Below are positions 22,161 to 33,399 of a stretch of 64,000 bases of DNA, in pieces. The position numbers and the translations under genes were made by a program. The notes beneath the pieces were generated by a model. That model made no database searches. It was not told the origin of the DNA and saw only the letters and a list, made by a program, of their open reading frames with translations. The first letter of the stretch is position 1. Each line of letters opens with the position of its first letter. Origin of the DNA: Lineus longissimus (taxonomy: Eukaryota > Nemertea > Pilidiophora > Heteronemertea > Lineidae); assembly GCF_910592395.1 (NCBI RefSeq), contig NC_088310.1:69501-133500 (forward strand). The letters run 5' to 3'.

Positions 22161-25100
22161 ATCCTAACAGTGGCACGTTTCTTAACTGCTAGGGCTATGA
22201 ACTTGAAACTTTGTACACAGAATGCCCTAGGTCAGCTGACCTCTGACACTGATTTTCGGTCCGATCTGATTCTCTGTTTGGCCACCAGGGGGCCAAATGT
22301 CGATATCTAAAAAGTGTGATATCTCGCTTATTAGTGACTTGTTTTCGATAAAACTTTTGTTGTAGGTACTCATAGCAAATATACATTTTATATTATACGG
22401 GTTTTTAATTTGACCTTGTTTTCAAGGTCACAGAGGTCATATGGCGTAAATTGGCCATTAGAGTGTAAACTATGGCACGTTTCTTAACCACTAAAGCTAT
22501 GAACTTGAAACTTGGTACATATAACCCCCTATATCACATAGCCTCTGGTGCTGAATTTTGGTTTGATCTGATTCTCCACTTTGCCACCAGGGGGCCAAAA
22601 GTGGATATCTAAAAAGTGTGATATCTCGCTTATAAGTGACTTGTTTTCGATAAAATTTTTATGGTAGGTACTCTTAGGAAGAATACATCACATATCTTAC
22701 GGGTTTTCAATTTGACCTACTTTTCAAGGTCACAGAGGTCATATGGCGTAAATTGGCCGTTAGAGTGTAAACTATGGCACGTTTCTTAACCACTAAAGCT
22801 ATGAACTTGAAACTTGGTACATATAACCCCCTATATCACATAGCCTCTGGTGCTGAATTTCAGTTTGATCTGATTCTCAACTTTGCCACCAGGGGGCCAA
22901 AAGTGGATATCTGAAAAGTGTGATATCTCGCTTATAAGTGACTTGTTTTCGATAAAATTTTTATGGTAGGTACTCTTAGGAAGAATACATCACATGTCTT
23001 ACGGGTTTTTTAATTTGATTTACTTTTCAAGGTCACAGAGGTCATATGGCGTAAATTGGCCGTTAGAGTGTAAACTATGGCACGTTTCTTAACCAGTAAA
23101 GCTATGAACTTGAAACTTGGTGCATATAACCCCCTACATCAGATAACCTTTGATGCCGAATTTTGGCCTGATCTGATTCTTTATTCGGCCACCAGGGGGC
23201 CATAATGGAAAAAGGAAGAAGTGCAATATCTTGCTTATTTGAGTGAATTGTTTTCGATAAAATTTTTATGGCAGGGACTTCTAGCAAGGATACACCACAT
23301 GTCCTACGATTTTTGGATTTGACCTCCTTTTCTAGGTCACAGAGGTCATATGGCGTAAATTGGCCGTTAGAGTGTAAACTATGGCACGTTTCTTAACCAG
23401 TAAAGCTATGAACTTGAAACTTGGTGCATATAACCCCCTACATCAGATAACCTTTGATGCCGAATTTTGGCCTGATCTGATTCTTTATTCGGCCACCAGG
23501 GGGCCATAATGGAAAAAGGAAGAAGTGCAATATCTTGCTTATTTGAGTGAATTGTTTTCGATAAAATTTTTATGGCAGGGACTTCTAGCAAGGATACACC
23601 ACATGTCCTACGATTTTTGGATTTGACCTCCTTTTCTAGGTCACAGAGGTCAAATGGCGTAAATTGGCCATTAGAGTGTAACTATGGCACGTTTCTTAAC
23701 TGCTGAAGCTATGAACTTGAAAGTTGGTACATGTAACCCCCTACATCAGATAATCTCTGACACCGAATTTTGGCCTGATCTGATTCTTGATTTGGCCACC
23801 AGGGAGTCAAAACTGAAAAAGTAGGACATGCAATATCTCGCTTATTAATGACTTTTTTTCGATGAATTTTTTATTGCAGGGACTCTTAGCAATCACACGA
23901 TATTGATCTTGTTGATGTCATAGACAATTATTGGTTGGATCATAAACTTATATATACTGCCCTGTCTTATTACTTGACATCAATACACATCTAAAAAAAG
24001 TCTTCATGCCTGATTGTGTTCACCATATTCACCTCTAAACTAAGCATGATCCTGCCTACTAAAAGATGTATACGGTGAGCACAATGGCCCCTGGCCGTTT
24101 CATTCAGGACTGGAGTTAGCTTGACAGAGGCAATGAAGGCAATTGCCTTAGTGCCCTCCCCTGATGCTCCTGAAATGTCTTCCTTAATGAAGGCGGCGTT
24201 TTCTTCATTAATTTCCGTTTGAAGTGCACCCTTTTTCTCAAAAAGTGACACTGCTCCGAGGCGTTACTAACTGACACGCATCAATTGATTTCTAATGGTT
24301 TCTATGGGTTTTGATCTATTTGTCATGGTCTTTTGATATTGGCTGACAATTTTGTCTTGTTTTTTTCTTAAGGTCAGATCTTCCATGCAGACACCTTCAA
24401 CATACACGGGGGTCAAAAACAACGGGATTATGAAACTAATAGGCTGAAGGAGTTGGTTCACAGATATAGGTGAGATGTCCTTTATCACCTCTCTCTCTGC
24501 CTCCTCCAAGGCAACATCCCATTGAAGACTCTTGCACATCTTGGGATCTTTACTTGGTGCCTTCACTATGGTGTCTTGGTCTTAGTCAGTAATTAAGTCT
24601 TTTAATTCCATTCTAGATGTGAACTGGTTGCCATTGGGAATGGAACAGCTTGTCGTGAAACAGAGTCCTACTTTGCTGATCTCATTAAGAACGATGTATT
24701 CCAACCTGTGAATCTCTCTTACTGGTAAGTCTGACTGGTTAACCCAAAATATTTGCAACACATTTTAAACACTGTTTTTTAAAACTATGTTGAAGTGTGC
24801 ATATACTTGTACGTACATGTATTATGATTGGTTGAAGGCAATTGCCTTGTTAGGAAAGAATATGACCAGCACCAGTCATGATGTATGTGTAGTGTGGCCG
24901 TGGTGAATGACCACTCAGAACTAACATGGTTCTCGATTACTGGCTTGATATTGCATGATCGGCCATTAGTCTAATATTAGTCGCTGGGGCTTCATCACAA
25001 ACTGTGGGATAACTCTGCCAAGCAAATGAAGTGGGCATTTTCATCAGTTTTTCATCTTATTTTTAGTATTGTCAGTGAGGCTGGTGCTTCCATCTATAGT

Positions 25101-28100
25101 GTGTCTGATGCCGCTCAAAAGGAAATGCCTGATTTGGACCAGAATCTCAGGGGAGCAGGTATGTTCTGTGTACTTGAACGCACTTGCATATCAGTGGCCT
25201 TAGTGCATATGAGACAGTCTTGAACCTCGGCTGCTGAGATGCTTTCATAACGTTCAAAACTCTTCTGCTGTGTTTGATGATAAGATTTAGTCTTTACCCT
25301 GCAGTTGACCATGACAAGTGGGTATGAACCCTTGCAGGGTCTATTAGTTTGCCCTGGCATAGAGGACTGTTGGACAGGTGACAGGTGCCTGGGTTTATCA
25401 TCAAGGAATCTTACCCGTGACGGGGCAGCCTGTTGGGTAGGCTGGATAATCATTTGACCAGTGGTTATGCTAGGTCATTCTCGTTTATAGAAATGATCGT
25501 GTTTTTACATTATGACTGGATGATTTTTCCGTCTTTCAGTTTCCATAGCCAGAAGACTTCAGGATCCTTTATCAGAACTGGTGAAGATTGACCCGAAACA
25601 TATTGGAGTTGGCATGTACCAGGTGACCTAATCTGATTCAGGCTGTGCCATGTTTGGTCAGCTGTACCAGGTGACCTTATCTGATTCAGGCTGTGCCATG
25701 TTTGGTCAGCTGTACCAGGTGACCTTATCTGATTCAGGCTGTGCCATGTTTGGTCAGCTGTACCAGGTGACCTAATCTGATTCAGGCTGTGCCATGTTTG
25801 GTCAGCTGTACCAGGTGACCTTATCTGATTCAGGCTGTGCCATGTTTGGTCAGCTGTACCAGGTGACCTAATCTAATTCAGGCTGTGCCATGTTTGGTCA
25901 GCTGTACCAGGTGACCTAATCTGATTCAGGCTGTGCCATGTTTGGTCAGCTGTACCAGGTGACCTAATCTGATTCAGGCTGTGCCATGTCTGGTCAGCTG
26001 TACCAGGTGACCTAATCTGATTCAGGCTGTGCCATGTTTGGTCAGCTGTACCAGGTGACCTAATCTGATTCAGGCTGTGCCATGTTTGGTCAGCTGTACC
26101 AGGTGACCTTATCTGATTCAGGCTGTGCCATGTTTGGTCAGCTGTACCAGGTGACCTTATCTGATTCAGGCCGTGCCATGTTTGGTCAGCTGTACCAGGT
26201 GACCTTATCTGATTCAGGCTGTGCCATGTTTGGTCAGCTGTACCAGGTGACCTTATCTGATTCAGGCCGTGCCATGTTTGGTCAGCTGTACCAGGTGACC
26301 TTATCTGATTCAGGCTGTGCCATGTTTGGTCAGCTTTGTTGTTGGTAAATCTGACTGAGGTGATGCATATTTGAAACCTTGGTGCAACTTGACTGTGTGC
26401 ATCTTGTTGGTGAAATGACAGGCTAGAAACTCTTGCTACGTAGATGCCTCGGTATCAAACAGGAGGTTCAGTAAGAAATGTACATGTTCAAGAGAGTTGA
26501 GAGCGAGTGAATATTATAGGCAAGAGCCACGACATTCTGTTGTAATCTCAAGTCTTAAATACCCCTACTCACTGTATCATTGCAGCATGATCTTCCAGAG
26601 AAGGCGGTAAAGACTTCCCTCGATCATGTGGTAGAAGACTGTGTCAGTTTTGTGGGTGTCGACCTCAACTTTACCACACAGCATTTACTCGGGTAAAGAG
26701 ATTGAACTCAATTCTTTGCTTCATCCTACAAATCTTGATTGAAATGGAGACTTTTTTGATTTTCCAGAACTTACAGATGCAGATGTGCTAGGCTTGTGAG
26801 CCAAGTTTTAACTCTGCCACCAACCATTGGACTTAAACCAAGAGTTTAATCCTGATGACTTGTTCTCATAACTCAGGCATTAGTTGGTATTTGATGTACA
26901 TTTACCATAGTGATATTTGAGACACAAATTACAATCCATGTTACACGGTCAATTACCTTATGTAAATTCGTGTTTGTTTTGCTAATCTAAGTGGTTTCAT
27001 TATCCAGAAGAGTTGCTGGTATCACAGGTAACATGGCAAAGAAGATCTTGGAATGGAAGGAAAAGAATGGTGCCTTTTCCAATCGACAACAGCTGAACAA
27101 GATCAAAGGGCTCGGACCAAAGACTTTCAAGCAGTGCGCTGGATTCTTAAAAATCTTACCTGAATCTTCACAAGGTGCTTTGTAAGTAGACTACTGTGTC
27201 TGTTCCAATTCTCTGTAGGCCAATTTGATGCATGCCTTTTATCTTGTCTCCATGACAAGTTTTATTGACGTGAGCTCTGGTGAGATAAGACTTTTCACCT
27301 TGGATGCCTTGAAGTACTCATGGGAATTCGTATGATCCAAGAAGAACTGGCAGTTGTAACTGTGGCTATGCTCAAGCTCCAAGTCATTGAGCCTTTATTT
27401 CGAAGAGGTGAATGATGGTGCAAAATCGTTAGGTGTGATTGGCCTTACTACAGATCGTGTCTCATGACAGTGATGGGACTTGAGAGAGATATGAATCAAC
27501 CATTTCAAGACTAAATTTGCTGTCCTTAATTGAGAGGATGTCAGTTCGGCAGAGTTGTCTGTGCTGTCCTTAATTGAGAGGATGTCAGTTCGGCAGAGTT
27601 GTCTGTGCTGTCCTTAATTGAGAGGATGTCAGTTTGGCAGAGTTGTCTGTGCTGTCCTTAATTGAGAGGATGTCAGTTCGGCAGAGTTGTCTGTGCTGTC
27701 CTTAATTGAGAGGATGTCAGTTCGGCAGAGTTGTCTGTGGCCTTTGTCTCTTTTTCTCAGAGAATCAGAACAATAAACGTTGAGTCAAGATCGCTTGAGT
27801 ATTGAAACTCTTTTCTCTTCAGTTCTACTGAAGATGAACCAGTTGATGAACCTGTAGTGCCTGGGAAGAAGAGGAAGAAGACCTTTGTCGCAGGGCCGTC
27901 TGCTAAGAAACCCAAACTCGATAACTCTACCAACAAGCTTGATATGACCATCATACATCCAGAGTCTTATGATGTAACTTACAAGTAAGTGATGTCACCT
28001 CCATTTGTTGGCCCTATGTACCACTTCTGACTATTTTCATCCTCAGGGTCGGACAGAGTTTATTGTCTAGATTGTTGGATGGAGTCTTAAATGTACTGTT

Positions 28101-31100
28101 GGAGATGGTGAGAGCTGGGACTAGCTGGCATTTGTACTGTGAATTGTCTTACATGTAGCTCCTAGTTGGTGAATTCAGTCTCGGAATGCATTACATGTTG
28201 TGTTCTGTGGTCATAATGTCAGTACCTTTGTTATATTTCCAGAATCTTGGAGCAGCTCCATTTAAAGGTGAATGACATCGGTAAAGATAGCTTCCGAGAT
28301 CATGTCAGACGTTCTATGAGTACAATGAATCTTAAGAACTTTGCAGAGGATCTCCAGATTGGCAACCCGACATTGAAACTCATCCTGGATGCACTAGAAC
28401 AGCCTGTTGGCCATGACATAAGGGAAGGTATGTTTTCAGGGCATTCAGATTGTGTTTTATTACAACAAAGGGTCAGTCCTGGTGGGTCAGAATGCCTGTT
28501 ACAAGTACTTCTTGTGATCTGTTAAATGGGTCAAACCTTCTTTCTCTAAAATAGGAATTGGAACGTCTTTTTTCAGACAGTCTGTGGTGTTCTACAAGAG
28601 AGAACTGACTGTTGAGGAGACTTTGGTTTACCCTGCAAATGAACTCTTCACTGGTGTCAGAGGTTCTTTTAGCCAATGCCTTTAAAACATCTGTTTGATT
28701 CTCTTTCAGAATTTGAGAAGCCGTTGTTTAAGAAAGGTTTCACATCGATGAGTGCCTTGAAGTTACAATCAGTGCTGACAGGACGAGTCTGCAACGTGAC
28801 ACACTTTGGAGCATTTGTGGATATTGGTGTCGAACATGATGGTTTGATCCATTCCAGTGAAATGAGGAAAGGAAGAGAACTGAAGCTGGGAGATAAGGTG
28901 GAAGTCCGAGTGATCAGGGTGGAACCAGAGAGAAAGAGGATTGGACTGAGGTTGGAGCAGGCTGATCAAAGTGAGTTAAGCATATGTCTACCTTAGTCTT
29001 GTTTTTGTTCTAGCATGTCGACAGAAGAGCAGGGGCTTCAGCAAATAAATTGCCCTGCCCTTATCATTTCAAGTAAGCCTGCAGTTCCAATCTTGACAAG
29101 GAACCCTTTTTTATGTGGGTCTAGATCCCGCACCTTCGCCAAGCAAAAGAACTTGTCCTACTGCTCTCCTTCCTCTGTGGTCTCACCATGGACCATGTGT
29201 ATTCCCTGTCCTCCTTTCCATTCTGTCTATTCTTACATGTCCATTAAACCAGCCATATATAATACAAGATCAGAGCTTGTAGTACGACTGGAAGAAGATG
29301 AACTGTGTTAGCTTGATGTTGGCCTCCTCACTGTCTTGCTTTTAACTTCCTCCAGCTTTGTCTGTTCTGACTCAGCTTCTCTAGTTCTTGATCCAGCTGT
29401 ATTCAATCTGTCTCACATCTGCCATGGTGTCTTGCTGCCAGGTGTTCTATAGTCTTACTCAGCTTCTCTAGTTCTTGATCCAGCTGTATTCGATCTGTCT
29501 GACATCGCCATGGTGTCTTGCTGCCAGGTGTTCTATAGTCTTTCTCTGCTTCTCTAGTTCTTGATCCAGCTGTATTCAATCTGTCTCACATCGCCATGGT
29601 GTCTTACTGCTAGGTGTTCTATAGTCTTTCTCTGCTTCTCTAGTTCTTGATCCAGCTGTATTCAATCTGTCTCACATCGCCATGGTGTCTTGCTGCCAGG
29701 TGTTCTATAGTCTTTCTCTGCTTCTCTAGTTCTTGATCCAGCTGTATTCAATCTGTCTCACATCGCCATGGTGTCTTGCTGCCAGGTGTTCTATAGTCTT
29801 ACTCAGCTTCTCTAGTTCTTGATCCAGCTGTATTCAATCTGTCTCACATCGCCATGGTGTCTTGCTGCCAGGTGTTCTATAGTCTTACTCAGATTCTCTA
29901 GTTCTTGATCCAGCTGTATTCAATCTGTCTCACATCGCCATGGTGTCTTGCTGCCAGGTGTTCTATAGTCTTACTCAGCTTCTCTAGTTCTTGATCCAGC
30001 TGTATTCAATCTGTCTCACATCGCCATGGTGTCTTGCTGCCAGGTGTTCTATAGTCTTACTCAGCTTCTCTAGTTCTTGATCCAGCTGTATTCAATCTGT
30101 CTCACATCGCCATGGTGTCTTGCTGCCAGGTGTTCTATAGTCTTACTCAGATTCTCTAGTTCTTGATCCAGCTGTATTCAATCTGTCTCACATCGCCATG
30201 GTGTCTTGCTGCCAGGTGTTCTATAGTCTTACTCAGCTTCTCTAGTTCTTGATCCAGCTGTATTCAATCTGTCTCACATCGCCATGGTGTCTTGCTGCCA
30301 GGTGTTCTATAGTCTTACTCAGCTTCTCTAGTTCTTGATCCAGCTGTATTCAATCTGTCTCACATCGCCATGGTGTCTTGCTGCCAGGTGTTCTATAGTC
30401 TTACTCAGATTCTCTCGTTCTTGATCCAGCTGTATTCAATCTGTCTCACATCGCCATGGTGTCTTGCTGCCAGGTGTTCTATAGTCTTACTCAGCTTCTC
30501 TAGTTCTTGATCCAGCTGTATTCAATCTGTCTCACATCGCCATGGTGTCTTGCTGCCAGGTGTTCTATAGTCTTTCTCTGCTTCTCTAGTTCTTGATCCA
30601 GCTGTATTCAATCTGTCTCACATCGCCATGGTGTCTTGCTGCCAGGTGTTCTATAGTCTTACTCAGCTTCTCTAGTTCTTGATCCAGCTGTATTCAATCT
30701 GTCTCACATCGCCATGGTGTCTTGCTGCCAGGTGTTCTATAGTCTTACTCAGCTTCTCTAGTTCTTGATCCAGCTGTATTCAATCTGTCTCACATCGCCA
30801 TGGTGTCTTGCTGCCAGGTGTTCTATAGTCTTTCTCTGCTTCTCTTCCCTTCTGCATTCCAAGTCAAGGATTGTCGCGTTATGCTTGATGCTGATGTTGA
30901 GAAAAGGATTGACACTGGGCTCCTTAGAGCGAGGCCAGCTCTACTAATGTTGAGAAACGGATTGACTCTGTCCAAAAGGCTCTTGCTTCTAGCTCATCAA
31001 AGTTCTTTTGTCTACTCAGTAGTTCATTGTAGCCTTGAATATTTTTCAGAATTTGAGAAGTCGTTTGTCAAGATAGACACCATATCAATGAGTGACCTGC

Positions 31101-31315
31101 AGCTGCAGTCAGTGGTGACAGGGCGGGTGGTGAGCGTTAAAACATTCGGTGCATTTGTTGATATCGGTGTCAACCAGGATGGATTGATCCACATGAGTCA
31201 GATGAGGCAAGGACTTGTCCTGAAACCCCAGGATAAAGTGCAAGTCCGGGTCATAAATGTGGACCAAGAGCATAGGAAGATTGGGCTGAGATTGGAGCAG
31301 GTGCTGAAACATTAA
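19073..31315 (+). CDS. SRBD1: SRBD1, Tex-like S1 RNA-binding domain protein; 17 exons, 884 aa
   Basis: Exons: 19073-19287, 19669-19786, 20004-20148, 20391-20487, 20794-20974, 21316-21521, 21804-21961, 24373-24469, 24617-24724, 25067-25158, 25540-25622, 26586-26692, 27008-27181, 27823-27984, 28243-28427, 28710-28970, 31050-31315. All introns are GT/AG; phases agree and the total is 2655 nt. Tex N-domain is at about 1-190 (PFIARYRKE). The YqgF/RNase H-like fold follows, with GVDPGF (Asp358) and the blocks [20 protein letters not shown] and [10 protein letters not shown] helix-hairpin-helix lies at about 537-590 (IKGLGPKTF), then a Lys-rich linker and two S1 domains (about 710-797 and 797-884). 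Family: Tex-like proteins, thought to bind RNA. Human SRBD1 has ~200 extra N-terminal residues and one S1 domain. The start has a good context (A at -3) and an in-frame TAA 36 bp upstream, but unseen 5' exons remain possible. Confidence 0.93.
22111..22160. repeat. (GTC)n microsatellite, about 17 units
   Basis: An uninterrupted GTC/TCG trinucleotide run inside SRBD1 intron 7, directly before the ~303 bp repeat. It creates a spurious poly-Ser frame. Its position at the head of the tandem repeat suggests both belong to one mobile unit. Confidence 0.97.
22169..23890. repeat. Tandem repeat in SRBD1 intron 7, ~303 bp unit, about 6 copies
   Basis: The landmark TATGGCACGTTTCTTAAC recurs at about 22169 (variant), 22471, 22773, 23076, 23380 and 23683, spaced 302-304 bp. 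Units 4 and 5 are nearly identical, and so are 2 and 3, showing recent local duplication; the first and last are the most diverged. Each carries a GGCCACCAGGGGGCC-type motif about 110 bp into the unit. Small minus-strand frames (61 codons) recur but contain no domain I know. It probably derives from a transposable element. Confidence 0.95.
22282..23807 (+). promoter_or_regulatory. Five CTCF-core-like motifs (CCACCAGGGGGC) and one decayed copy, same orientation
   Basis: The exact 12-mer CCACCAGGGGGC lies at 22282-22293, 22584-22595, 22886-22897, 23189-23200 and 23493-23504. A sixth, CCACCAGGGAGT at 23796, has decayed. This matches the known core of the CTCF motif. It is carried by the ~303 bp repeat, so conservation among copies may only reflect shared descent. 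Some copies are also embedded in a TGGCC...GGCCA palindrome. CTCF binding is inference. Confidence 0.4.
25617..26335. repeat. 48 bp minisatellite that includes the exon 11 splice donor, 15 copies
   Basis: The array begins inside exon 11 of SRBD1: TACCAGGTGACC at 25617 contains the real donor (CAG|GTGACC, cut after 25622). The same word recurs every 48 bp to 26289. Each unit thus repeats a donor-like CAG|GTGACC. Unit length is 16 codons in the exon's frame. Copies with CCTAATC carry an in-frame TAA (1, 4, 6-10); those with CCTTATC are open (2, 3, 5, 11-15). The 88-codon frame in the last units is a by-product. Confidence 0.97.
27520..27739. repeat. 44 bp minisatellite in SRBD1 intron 13, exactly 5 copies
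   Basis: Units start with CTGTCCTTAATTGAGAGG and end with GAGTTGTCTGTG. The copies are almost identical; one has T for C in AGTTCGG. It lies well clear of the exon 14 acceptor at 27821. Confidence 0.97.
28710..28970 (+). CDS. SRBD1: SRBD1 exon 16, first S1 domain (entry for the exon)
   Basis: This exon encodes a full S1 OB-fold: LQSVLTGRV, then [28 protein letters not shown] and RIGLRLEQ. Acceptor (CTCTTTCAG) and donor (GTGAGT) are strong, and it enters and leaves in phase 1. If the donor is not used, translation stops 24 bases later at TAG (28994-28996). This would give a single-S1 short form, provided intronic polyadenylation occurs, which I cannot see. Confidence 0.9.
29369..30844. repeat. 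86 bp minisatellite in the last SRBD1 intron, about 17 copies
   Basis: Units contain AGTTCTTGATCCAGCTGTAT and TCGCCATGGTGTCTTGCTGC. Variants at one site (ACTCAGC, ACTCAGA or TCTCTGC) are mixed along the array. It fills most of the intron between the two duplicated S1 exons. It is not derived from either exon as far as I can see. Confidence 0.97.
31050..31315 (+). CDS. SRBD1: SRBD1 exon 17, second S1 domain, terminal exon (entry for the exon)
   Basis: This exon is a clear paralogue of exon 16: the same start after the acceptor (AATTTGAGAAG), the same blocks ([35 protein letters not shown]) and about two thirds identical residues. It ends in TAA at 31313-31315. Its phase-1 acceptor fits both exon 16 (making two S1 domains) and exon 15 (skipping exon 16, making one S1 domain). 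A longer frame running upstream into the 86 bp array is not coding. Confidence 0.9.
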
Positions 31316-31360
31316 GTCTATTGTCTTGCTACCACTGCCTCAGGGTTATCCTGATATAAC

Positions 31361-31641
31361 GAGGTTCCTGAGATAGGATACGATGTGTCGTGAAGAATCT
31401 GTATTTGATGAAGTACTGCCCTATGTTGCTTACTAAGTAATGGGATGGAGGTTCCTGAGATAGGATACGATGTGTCCTGAAGAATCTGTATTTGATGAAG
31501 TACTGCCCTATGTTGCTTACTAAGTAATGGGATGGAGGTTCCTGAGATAGGATACGATGTGTCCTGAAGAATCTGTATTTGATGAAGTACTGCCCTATGT
31601 TGCTTACTAAGTAATGGGATGGAGGTTCCTGAGATAGGATA
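31361..31641. repeat. 87 bp tandem repeat, 3.2 copies, in the probable SRBD1 3' UTR
   Basis: GAGGTTCCTGAGATAGGATA starts at 31361, 31448, 31535 and 31622. The copies are nearly identical. It lies 46 bp after the SRBD1 stop codon and so is likely transcribed. A 111-codon minus-strand frame across it is produced by the repeat (87 is a multiple of 3). Confidence 0.95.
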
Positions 31642-33239
31642 ACTTTGAATCATTCCTGTTTTCTAACAATGTTGAGTATTGTATTTGGTGCTGTAACATG
31701 TTGTTCCTCTTGAATCGAAGAGTAATCATGTATCTTGCTCACTTTTCCTGTGTTCAACTCATTTAGTTATGTTGTGTAAAACTAAATTCAGCTTGTTGAC
31801 AAAATCGTCTCTAGGACCATTCTCTTTCCCTTGTCTTGCATGTCCTTGCCATTGCATCTTAGTTCTCTTCTACAGTCTCAACAAGAAATGGTTATGTTCT
31901 CCTGTATGTTCCACCATGGTGACACTTGAAATGGTTAAAGATAGAAATATCCACTGTCAGAATGTTGTGGTGTTATTTAGAAATTAGACCTAAATGGGAT
32001 GTCCAGTTAACAACAAAATGAAACCACTCAAAGCAGAGAGCTCACTGGTTCATGTTGTTATTCATTCTTAGTTTCCTTTGCATCCGGTTCCTTGAAGTCA
32101 TGTAGTTAGTAAGCTGCACGCATCTCTTGGAGATACAGGTATTTCATTTCCTATAAACTTTAACCACTTGGCACTCCAAATCATCATATTCATCAGGATT
32201 GGTGGAGCCTTCACAATCCCAAGGACAGTCCTGAATATATTACATGCAGTGAAAATAAGAACTCATGTGCAGCCACAAGGGCCCATAACCATTCTCTGTG
32301 GTGGAAATATAGAACAATACATGTAGGTCACATGTACTTATCTTGGTCCTATCTTGGATGGGTCTGATGGCATTTCGCCAGAAGAATGAGTTAAAGGGGT
32401 TGTTAAATACAGATAACTTGTATTCAGCTTTGATGAGATCCTCTAATGTCAATGGATACAAAAGGGTGCATTCTGTTGCACAATGTTTGCTGTAGTCACC
32501 TCCATCGACATCCTGAGATCAGGCTTTTCATACTCCTACCTACCTCGTATACAAAATATCCAGAGGCGGAGTATTTTAAAACCACTGGTTATGTCAGGAT
32601 GCTCTACTGATGGCCCCAAGGAAGAGGACTGGAGCCAAGGGGAAGCAAAATGGTACGACCAGGGTGCTATTAGACTTTTCATCAATGTCTTGTCAAGGGC
32701 ATGAGGGTGGATTTCCTCACTATAAAAAAATAGCGCAAGAGATAATAATAATATATGCTGTTTTTAGTGAAGTTTTGTTTGGTTGCTTGAGGCACTGGAT
32801 TATGTTTTTGTTAATAAAATTAATTTAATTTCAATTAACTTTTCTTTTCGTCTTCTTTCTTTTCTTTTCACTTCTCCAGACGATTTTCAGCAGTTAGCTC
32901 CTGTGATTCGCTGACAAGCATGCATAAAACCCCTAACGGCCAAGCTCGAAAACACCAACGCCCGTACGCAGTGTTTTTTGAACGACCGGTCATAAGGCAT
33001 GTTTCAAACGCCTTCATCCTCTTCTTCTTCCAATTGAGTGCTTCCTCGTTAACAGAGTATAGCCGCACTGGTGATAAAAGTGTTCTGCGATGCGTCATGA
33101 GATCTCGAGGAACAAAAAACTAAAACGGGTTAAAGCTGACATGCATGCATAAAAACCCACTTGACGGCACAAACAACAAGTTCATTGACGAGACCGGTCT
33201 TGTCACAGAGACGCTCTCGTGTAAAGAAAAAAATGAAAA
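31642..33239. other. SRBD1 3' flank and intergenic DNA
   Basis: No gene is supported. A Lys/Arg-rich frame starting at 32610 (MAPRKRTGAKGKQ) has no recognisable family and no clear splice partner. A long pyrimidine tract ends at about 32879. A motif CATGCATAAAA(A)CCC occurs near 32929 and 33141. Confidence 0.4.
32813..32818 (+). terminator. Candidate polyadenylation signal AATAAA for SRBD1
   Basis: I noticed no plus-strand AATAAA between the SRBD1 stop and this one, about 1.5 kb away, which sits in an AT-rich context. A nearer non-canonical signal is possible. Confidence 0.3.
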
Positions 33240-33249
33240 ACATTCCTCG

Positions 33250-33393
33250 AGCGCGTTCGAACTGGGAACCCTCGCCACTTGATCCTTTCTCTCTTACACA
33301 CCATGCCATGATACCGTTTCCTGAGGTGCAGAGGCTATAGTCTACGCCCTACGTTCAGAGGTCCCGAGTTCGAATCTCGGCGAAGTGTTGTTT
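33250..33393. other. Two degenerate tRNA-like B-box relics facing each other
   Basis: On the plus strand, around 33360-33377, a perfect T-arm (CCGAG TTCGAAT CTCGG) is followed by a T-run (about 33388-33396), like the 3' half of a tRNA-derived SINE. On the minus strand, a GTTCGAAC loop (around 33255) has a non-pairing stem. Neither has a proper acceptor or anticodon arm. Confidence 0.35.
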
Positions 33394-33399
33394 TTTTCT

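Noticed and set aside
21971-22192. Poly-Ser protein
   Set aside because: This is the (GTC)n microsatellite in an intron.
26082-26348. 88-codon protein of 16-residue repeats
   Set aside because: It lies entirely in the 48 bp intronic minisatellite and shares frame with exon 11 only because of the unit length; earlier units carry stops.
30800-31049. Upstream extension of the last SRBD1 exon
   Set aside because: The frame runs into the 86 bp array; the strong acceptor at 31041-31049 and the homology to exon 16 fix the exon start at 31050.
32610-32704. Start of a basic (histone- or ribosomal-like) protein
   Set aside because: Only the first dozen residues look basic; the rest degenerates, with no splice donor leading to a second exon.
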